Assembly (NCBI GenBank): GCA_964426415.1
Contig: CAYRQM010000013.1
Location: 1-45,223 of the forward strand
DNA length: 45,223 bases
Direction: 5' to 3'
DNA from: UBA3792 sp964426415
GTDB taxonomy: Bacteria; Bacillota; Clostridia; Christensenellales; CAG-138
Shown here: piece after piece, positions 40,347 through 45,223 of the stretch
Numbering within the stretch: the stretch's first letter is position 1
How the letters are laid out: the number at the start of each line of letters is the position of its first letter
Notes under the pieces: generated by a model
What the model was told of the DNA's origin: nothing
Seen by the model: the letters and a program-made list of their open reading frames with translations, nothing else
Databases searched by the model: none
Made by a program: the position numbers and the translations under genes

Positions 40347-41929
40347 GCTTCCACCCCCTTCTCGTCGGACGCTTCGCCGTCGGGTGTTTCTTCATCCTTG
40401 GGCGGTTCGGAAAGCTGGGTCATCAGAAGCCCCACGCCCTCCTTGGTGGCGGTACGACCGTCGACGACGCCGCTGACCTTGCCTGCGCACAGCACCAGAA
40501 TGCGATCGGACAGCTCCAAGAGGACGTCCAAATCTTCGCCTACATAGATGACCGCCGCACCGCGCTGCTTTTGCTCGTTCATGAGGCGGTAGATGGTGTA
40601 GGAGGTGTTGATGTCCAGCCCGCGCACCGCGTACGCCGACATCAAAAGCGACGGCTCCTGCGCAATCTCACGGCCGACCAAGACTTTTTGGACGTTGCCG
40701 CCCGACAGCTTGCGCACCGGCGTCGAAACGCCCGGCGTGACCACTTCAAGCTCGTCCACGATGCGCTCCGCCAGCTTCTTGGGTGCGGTGCGCCGCGCAA
40801 ACGGCCCAAAGCCGTCGCGGTAGGAACGAAGCATGACGTTGTCGGTCAAATCCATGCTGCCCACCAGCCCCATGCCCAAACGATCTTCCGGCACGAAGGC
40901 AAGCCGCACGCCCAAATTGCCGATTTCCCGCACCGACTTGCCGACCAGCTCGGTATCGTCGGACGCGTTCGGCTCGGTGAAGCGGATGCTGCTGCCCGCC
41001 TGCGGATGCTGCAGCCCCGCGATTGCCTCTAAAAGCTGCTTTTGCCCGCTGCCCGAAATGCCCGCAATGCCCAAAATCTCGCCGCCGAACGCATCGAAGG
41101 ATACGTCGTCGAGCTTTTTGACGCCGTCGCTGTCCAAGATGGTTAAGTGTTCGACGGACAGACGCAGCTGCGGGTTGATCGGCTCGGGACGGTCGATGTT
41201 CAGCGACACGGCACGCCCCACCATCATGTTGGTCAGCTCCTGCGCGTTCGTCTCGGACGTGGGGATGTCGCCGATGTACTGCCCTTTGCGCAAAACCGCC
41301 ACGCGGTCGGAGATTTCCAATACTTCGTGGAGCTTGTGGGTGATGATGACGATGGACTTGCCGTCCGCTTTCATGTTGCGCATGACCGCAAAGAGCTTTT
41401 GCGTTTCCTGCGGCGTCAGCACGGCGGTGGGCTCGTCCAATATCAGAATGTCCGCGCCGCGATACAGCACCTTGACGATCTCAAGGGTCTGCTTCTCGGA
41501 GACGGACATGTTATAGACTTTTTTGTCGGGATCGACGACAAACCCGTATCGATCGCAGATGTCGCGCACGCTTTCGCGCACCTTCTTGAGATTCAATACG
41601 GCGTTCTCATTCAATCCTAAAACGATGTTTTCTGCGGCGGTCAGAATGTCGACCAGCTTAAAGTGCTGGTGAATCATGCCGATGCCATGCTTGAACGCGT
41701 CATGCGGCGAACGAATCGACACAAGCGCGCCGTTGACAAAAATGGAACCGCTGTCGGGCAGATAAATGCCGGACAGCATATTCATGAGTGTGGTTTTTCC
41801 GCTGCCGTTCTCCCCCAAAAGGGAGAGGATCTCGCCTTCGCGGATTTCGAAGTTGACCTTGTCGTTGGCGACAACAGGGCCGAACGTCTTGGTGATGTCG
41901 ACCATTTGGACTGCTGCTCTGTTTTCCAA
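40343..41929 (-). CDS. BMP-family nucleoside ABC transporter, ATPase with two nucleotide-binding domains
   Basis: A 528-residue protein of the NupO/YufO type with tandem ABC domains. Domain 1 has a full Walker A GENGSGKTT, signature region MSVSEKQTLEI and Walker B ADILILDEPTAVLTP. Domain 2 has a degenerate Walker A (GISGSGQKQ) and signature LSGGNVQK, then LLMSAYAVRGLD; one weak and one strong site is normal for this sugar/nucleoside subfamily. The start appears to be TTG 41927-41929 with AAAGGGGG upstream, because no ATG with a ribosome binding site precedes the domain. A terminator hairpin lies just ahead. Confidence 0.93.
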   Translation of the reverse strand: MENRAAVQMVDITKTFGPVVANDKVNFEIREGEILSLLGENGSGKTTLMNMLSGIYLPDSGSIFVNGALVSIRSPHDAFKHGIGMIHQHFKLVDILTAAENIVLGLNENAVLNLKKVRESVRDICDRYGFVVDPDKKVYNMSVSEKQTLEIVKVLYRGADILILDEPTAVLTPQETQKLFAVMRNMKADGKSIVIITHKLHEVLEISDRVAVLRKGQYIGDIPTSETNAQELTNMMVGRAVSLNIDRPEPINPQLRLSVEHLTILDSDGVKKLDDVSFDAFGGEILGIAGISGSGQKQLLEAIAGLQHPQAGSSIRFTEPNASDDTELVGKSVREIGNLGVRLAFVPEDRLGMGLVGSMDLTDNVMLRSYRDGFGPFARRTAPKKLAERIVDELEVVTPGVSTPVRKLSGGNVQKVLVGREIAQEPSLLMSAYAVRGLDINTSYTIYRLMNEQKQRGAAVIYVGEDLDVLLELSDRILVLCAGKVSGVVDGRTATKEGVGLLMTQLSEPPKDEETPDGEASDEKGVEA

Positions 41930-41948
41930 GCGCGTGTCCCCCTTTCTG

Positions 41949-41985
41949 AAAAAAGCGGGAGAAGCAGCCGAACGCCGCTTCTCCC
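41949..41985 (-). terminator. Hairpin and T tract between lipoprotein and ATPase genes
   Basis: GGGAGAAGC (41957-41965) and GCTTCTCCC (41977-41985) pair perfectly, followed by GC and six T on the minus strand (41949-41954). Such a partial terminator would make the binding lipoprotein more abundant than the membrane components. Confidence 0.85.
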
Positions 41986-41998
41986 AGAGATACCGTAA

Positions 41999-43225
41999 TT
42001 AGTTCAGTTTGGTGATGCCGTCGATATCCATGTAGAAATACGGTGCGCTGCGGAATTCGGACTCGGTGAAGTAGCCGTCCTTGATGCACTCGTAATCTTG
42101 CCCCTCATACAGAACCGCAGTATAATCGGCGTTCATGGTGGAGGAGTTGAAGGTGTAGGTGGAAATCGCCGCGCCGCCAACCGTGAAGGTGGACACGTCG
42201 AACGGATGGATGGTGCCATTCTTCAAGCCTGCTTCGACTTCGGCAACCTTTTCGGCAGTGCCCGCTGCGCAGGATGCGCCCAGCGTGGAGATCATGACTG
42301 CGCCGTCGTTGTAGCCGCCTGTCCAATCTGCCTTGACGTCATCGCCATTCAGGTAGGCAGACAGGATGTCCTTGTACAGGACGGACCAGTTGTTCTGTGC
42401 CGAGGTCAACGCTGCGGTGGGCGCGGCAGACAGCATGTCGATGTTGTAGCCGACGCTGTATGCAACGGTGCCTTCCGCCAAAGCCGCTTCGACTGCGGAC
42501 GGTGCGCCCGTGGAGTCTGCGTGCTGACCGATGATGACGCAGCCGCGTGCCATCAAGGTCTTGGCGGCTTCCGCTTCAAGGGTCAAATCGAACCACTTGG
42601 ATGTGAACAGAACGTCCATGTGCGCTTCGGGCACGATGGAACGGATGCCGAGGAAGAACGCGGTGTAGCCCGAGATGACCTCTGCATACGGGAATGCGCC
42701 AACATAGCCCACATACGGATCGGTGACCGTGCCTGCATCCAGCAGCTCTTTGAGCTTCATGCCGGCAACGACGCCCGATACATAACGGGATTCGAAGGTG
42801 TGCGGGAAGAAATTGACCACGTTCTTGAGGCCGCAAACCGCAGCCGTGTCGCCCGTTGCGGGGCAGAACAGCACGTCGGGATATTCTTCTGCAGCCTGTA
42901 CCATGTAAGACTGATGGCCGAAGCTGTTGGAGAAGATGATGTTGCAGCCCTGCTTTGCAAGCTCGACCGCCGTGTCATAGCACTCCGCCGTCTCATGGAT
43001 GACGTACTTCCAGTTGACTTGGCTGTCCGCAATGCCCAGCTCTGCGCACGCAGCCTTGATGCCTTCGATGTGCGCGTAGGTGTAGCCTTCGTTTTCATCG
43101 CCGACAAGAATGACGCCGATCTTGAGAGCAGCCTCGCCGCCGTCCTTTTTGCCGTCGTTGCCTTGGCAGGCTGCAAACGAGCCAACCATCAGCAAGCACA
43201 ATACGATCGCCAGAATTTTCTTCAT
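41999..43225 (-). CDS. BMP family substrate-binding lipoprotein (nucleoside uptake)
   Basis: A 408-residue lipoprotein. The signal peptide MKKILAIVLCLLMVGSFAAC ends at a lipobox with Cys20. The BMP fold follows: IGVILVGDENEGYTYAHIEGIKAACAELG, then SFGHQSYMVQAAEEYPDVLFC and GVVAGMKLKELL. It is the ligand-capturing component of the adjacent transporter; BMP proteins (PnrA, NupN, Med) bind purine nucleosides or related compounds. A strong promoter, a ~100-base leader and AGGAGG before the ATG indicate high expression. Confidence 0.93.
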   Translation of the reverse strand: MKKILAIVLCLLMVGSFAACQGNDGKKDGGEAALKIGVILVGDENEGYTYAHIEGIKAACAELGIADSQVNWKYVIHETAECYDTAVELAKQGCNIIFSNSFGHQSYMVQAAEEYPDVLFCPATGDTAAVCGLKNVVNFFPHTFESRYVSGVVAGMKLKELLDAGTVTDPYVGYVGAFPYAEVISGYTAFFLGIRSIVPEAHMDVLFTSKWFDLTLEAEAAKTLMARGCVIIGQHADSTGAPSAVEAALAEGTVAYSVGYNIDMLSAAPTAALTSAQNNWSVLYKDILSAYLNGDDVKADWTGGYNDGAVMISTLGASCAAGTAEKVAEVEAGLKNGTIHPFDVSTFTVGGAAISTYTFNSSTMNADYTAVLYEGQDYECIKDGYFTESEFRSAPYFYMDIDGITKLN

Positions 43226-43256
43226 TGTTTCCCTCCTGAATAATTATTCTTCTCTT

Positions 43257-43288
43257 GCTGTATCTTGCACACATTGCTGTGTAACAGC
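43257..43288 (-). promoter_or_regulatory. Structured hairpin in the BMP lipoprotein leader
   Basis: Within the ~100-base leader, GCTGT pairs with ACAGC, and inside it ACACA-GCAA-TGTGT forms a short stem with a GNRA-type loop. The two are separated by an asymmetric internal loop (GCAAGAT). I do not recognise this as a known riboswitch; purine-riboswitch core sequences are not visible. Confidence 0.45.
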
Positions 43289-43332
43289 CCCCGATGTCTA
43301 TCCCTTTGGTCCCCTAAAAGATTTACAGCTCC

Positions 43333-43361
43333 ATTTTACAAAAGTTTGTGCATAAAGTCAA
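43333..43361 (-). promoter_or_regulatory. Sigma-A promoter for the BMP transporter operon
   Basis: TTGACT (43356-43361), a 17-base spacer, and TAAAAT (43333-43338) on the minus strand, each one base from consensus. Predicted start near 43326, leaving about 100 bases before the lipoprotein ATG. Confidence 0.88.
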
Positions 43362-43471
43362 GAGCATCCGTGCAAAGAATCCGTTGTTTTTGCAAATATA
43401 TTAAGAAAACCGTGAAAGAATATGCAAGTTCCCTTCCGCCCCCTTGCATTTTTTCGATGCTTGCAACAAAC

Positions 43472-43493
43472 AAAAACCGCCCGAAAGCGGTTT
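43472..43493 (-). terminator. Terminator after the lipoprotein pair
   Basis: AAACCGC (43474-43480) and GCGGTTT (43487-43493) form a stem around 6 bases. The minus strand continues with further T residues (GGTTTTTG). It lies 8 bases after the stop of the first-listed lipoprotein gene. Confidence 0.85.
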
Positions 43494-43501
43494 GCATTTC
43501 C

Positions 43502-44221
43502 TCATACCGAGAAAGAACAGCAGTATGCGTCATACTGAATCTGCATTTTTACTTGCAAAACAAATTCTCGCGCAAGCGATATTGTTTCAGTGTTGCACCG
43601 TTCGATGTCCACAACCAACAGCACATAGTCGTAATGGTCGTCGTGTTGCCACATTTTGTCCATGGCGCAGCAGCGCAGCATTTGCGGCTCGTTCGCCACG
43701 GGGCTGTCCACCATGCCGCAGGTAAAAACGCGGTCTTGGATGGACACGCGGGTCGTTTCGGCGGCGCCCGCAAGCCACGCGGCAAGCAGCGTTTCCGCCG
43801 TCGTTCCCGTCTCGGAATAGCCGCTGACGGCGCGGATGGTGATGGTTGGGTTGTACCAGCTGCTGCCCGTGCCGTCGTCGTTTCGAAACAGCACCGCGGT
43901 TTCGTCGTCGCTTTCGTCGGCGTCGATCGTCCAAACGTCGCTGTCGGGCGCCGCAGCCTGCAGCAGATCGCCGTTTGCAAAGGTGAGAATCGTCTCGGTT
44001 GTGGGCAAGGCGTCGTTGGGCGAATCGGATGGCTGCGCCGTGGTTTGGGACACGTCAAACGGATCGGCAAAGTAGTCGGGCGCCGTCGTCGTTGCCGCTT
44101 CGATGGAAACCTGTTCGTGTTCGGCTGTGGGCGCTTGGGATGTGGTCGGTTCCTTGGGCGGCTGTGTGGTACAGCCAAGAAGCAGCGCCGCAATCAGCAG
44201 CCAAGGCAAAAGCTGTTTCAT
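43502..44221 (-). CDS. Lipoprotein of unknown function
   Basis: A 239-residue protein with signal peptide MKQLLPWLLIAALLLGC (lipobox Cys17), a Thr/Pro/Ala-rich spacer to about residue 70, and a globular C-terminal part of about 165 residues starting near ETILTFANGDLLQAA. Cysteines near the end (CGM, RCCAMD, ERCN, YCCS) may form disulfides. No family is recognised. ATG 44221 overlaps the stop of the upstream lipoprotein gene (ATGA), so the two are coupled. The longer frame to 44371 is rejected because it would place the signal peptide internally. Confidence 0.75.
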   Translation of the reverse strand: MKQLLPWLLIAALLLGCTTQPPKEPTTSQAPTAEHEQVSIEAATTTAPDYFADPFDVSQTTAQPSDSPNDALPTTETILTFANGDLLQAAAPDSDVWTIDADESDDETAVLFRNDDGTGSSWYNPTITIRAVSGYSETGTTAETLLAAWLAGAAETTRVSIQDRVFTCGMVDSPVANEPQMLRCCAMDKMWQHDDHYDYVLLVVDIERCNTETISLAREFVLQVKMQIQYDAYCCSFSV

Positions 44222-45048
44222 CCGTCTGTCCGATTGGTGGTCTTGATAAACCGCAGCAGGATGGAATCCTCGCCCACGACCAAATTCCAATCCAGTCTGC
44301 CGTCTGCCAGCTGCATGACGTCGTCCGCCGTCCCATCGTTGATGGTGATGGTTGTGCCGTCCAGCGTCCAAGTGATCTGTTCCTCGTCAAAACCGCCGCC
44401 GGTCATTTGCACCGTCCCGTCCACGTTGAAAACCACAATCAGGCTCATCTGCGCAAGCAGCCCTTCGGTCACGTCCACGCCTTGCGTTTCGGCGTAGTAC
44501 AGCGTCCAACTGCCAATCGGGTTCAAGACATCCACGTCCGGATCCACGGGAATGTTCACGGCGCCGTCCGTCGTTTCGCTCGGAAGCTCTGCCGTGTCGG
44601 CGGTTTTGTTGTACAGAATGACCAAGACACTGCTTGTGGCGTTGTCCTCATCCTGCATCGTCCATTCCAGCTGTCCGTCCTCCGTCAGGCGAATCGCGGT
44701 GACCTCCTCTGCATGGGTCAGGCTCAGCCCGTCCTCGGTGCGTGCCCATGTGGCGGCAACGCCGCTGCCTGCCGTCTCGATGTAGGCGTTGTAGTCGGCG
44801 CCGAGCGCGATGGTCGAGGTGGACTGATTCGATTCCATCGCCTGCGTCACGTCACTGCCGTCCAGCAGGTAGGAAACACCCGTCCACGTCCCCACAAAGA
44901 ACGAATCGGGAATCGCCGTCGCATCGGGCGCAGCGGGCGCATCGGTTGCGTCGGGCGCAGCGTCCTGCTGTTTTTGGCAGGCAAGCATAGCGGTGGAAAT
45001 CAAAAGCGTTGCCAGCAGCAGCGCAAGGAATCGTGCGAATTTGTTCAT
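44218..45048 (-). CDS. Lipoprotein with two lipocalin/META-like repeats
   Basis: A 276-residue protein with signal peptide MNKFARFLALLLATLLISTAMLAC (Cys24) and an Ala/Asp/Pro spacer. Two related beta-rich halves follow. One starts near residue 50 (GTWTGVSYLLDGSDVTQAM, later ARTEDGLSL, EDGQLEWTM). The other starts near 170 (GSWTLYYAETQGVDVTEGL, later VDGTVQMTGGG, DGRLDWNLV). The shared pattern resembles lipocalin-like or META-type domains found in secreted clostridial proteins, suggesting a duplicated domain. Function is unknown. ATG 45048 has AAGGAG upstream; a longer start to 45126 is not supported. Confidence 0.78.
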   Translation of the reverse strand: MNKFARFLALLLATLLISTAMLACQKQQDAAPDATDAPAAPDATAIPDSFFVGTWTGVSYLLDGSDVTQAMESNQSTSTIALGADYNAYIETAGSGVAATWARTEDGLSLTHAEEVTAIRLTEDGQLEWTMQDEDNATSSVLVILYNKTADTAELPSETTDGAVNIPVDPDVDVLNPIGSWTLYYAETQGVDVTEGLLAQMSLIVVFNVDGTVQMTGGGFDEEQITWTLDGTTITINDGTADDVMQLADGRLDWNLVVGEDSILLRFIKTTNRTDG

Positions 45049-45075
45049 GGTATGTTCTCCTTTTTCGGATGCCTT

Positions 45076-45104
45076 AGTGTACCACACAACGCCGCGGTTT
45101 GCAA
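45076..45104 (-). promoter_or_regulatory. Sigma-A-type promoter for the lipoprotein pair
   Basis: TTGCAA (45099-45104), a 17-base spacer, and TACACT (45076-45081) with an extended -10 TG. The architecture matches the rplS and rimP promoters in this window (TTGCAA, 17 bases, extended -10 in two of three). Confidence 0.75.
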
Positions 45105-45107
45105 GAA

Positions 45108-45223
45108 GACAGAAGTGTACAGACACGTTTTTCGGGAAAGGACTCTGGCGGCGCTGCCAACCTTTTGTGGGTAACCCGCGTACACGTTTATCGGGTGGGA
45201 ACGGAACAACGTCCGTTTGTCAT
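45108..45223 (-). repeat. Second site of the 61-bp repeat family, opposite orientation
   Basis: Read on the minus strand, 45134-45195 contains CGATAAACGTGTACGCGGGT, then ACCCACAAAAGGTTGGCAG and CGCCGCC, followed ~60 bases later by another CGAAAAACGTGT start (45120-45136). This is the same core as 6260-6442 with several substitutions. It abuts the -35 of the lipoprotein promoter and continues to the window edge; no gene is seen in these bases. Confidence 0.75.

Overview
The window is a GC-rich stretch of a Gram-positive, Clostridia-type (Bacillota) chromosome, probably from an anaerobe. Three things support this. The housekeeping gene order is the Firmicutes one: rpmF-plsX-acpP-rnc-smc-ftsY-ylxM-ffh-rpsP-khpA-rimM-trmD-rplS-rbgA-rnhB-yraN, and rimP-nusA-ylxR-ylxQ-infB-rbfA-nrnA-truB-ribF-rpsO-pnp-M16. 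It carries Gram-positive division genes (sepF, divIVA). It also has a biotin-dependent, Na+-pumping decarboxylase of the kind found in anaerobes. No rRNA, tRNA, phage, transposase or cas gene was seen.

Layout. Bases 1-5900 (minus strand) hold SRP, ribosome-assembly and tRNA/rRNA-modification genes, led by a near-consensus promoter at 5907-5934. Bases 5935-6759 have no gene and are a mosaic of repeats: a MITE-like element, a 61-bp tandem array and a 93-bp tandem array. Bases 6760-13427 (minus) are ftsY, smc, rnc, acpP and plsX, with a long hairpin just upstream of rnc. Bases 13431-20451 (minus) form one tightly packed cluster reading M16 peptidase, dUTPase-like enzyme, HlyD-like protein, yggS, sepF, divIVA, ygiQ, DUF177, rpmF. 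Bases 20470-31004 (minus) are the nusA-infB-rpsO-pnp translation/RNA region, driven by a clear promoter at 30976-31004 followed by a leader hairpin. Bases 31008-35108 (minus) are an oxaloacetate decarboxylase-type Na+ pump operon (oadG, biotin carrier, oadB, oadA) ending in pgsA. Bases 35221-36327 (plus) are a DUF421/DUF4363 membrane pair. Bases 36371-38165 (plus) hold adenine deaminase, which converges on a minus-strand BMP-family nucleoside ABC transporter (38181-43361). Bases 43472-45104 (minus) hold two overlapping lipoprotein genes of unknown role. The last ~115 bases contain an inverted copy of the 61-bp repeat from near 6.3 kb.

How the genes work together. Most of the window is growth machinery: transcription elongation (NusA), translation initiation (IF-2), ribosome maturation (RimP, RbfA, RimM, RbgA, KhpA), co-translational targeting (Ffh, FtsY), chromosome condensation (SMC), division (SepF, DivIVA), lipid synthesis (PlsX, AcpP, PgsA) and RNA decay (PNPase, NrnA, RNase III). 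Accessory metabolism consists of the decarboxylase Na+ pump and purine salvage (nucleoside uptake facing adenine deaminase).

I did not find a clearly new multi-gene system. The most promising unexplained items are the dispersed repeat family present at both ends of the window, three structured leaders placed where autoregulation would make sense (rnc, rimP-nusA, BMP lipoprotein), and the two-lipoprotein operon with an internal domain duplication. Six genes appear to start with TTG or GTG, four of them in ribosome/translation clusters.
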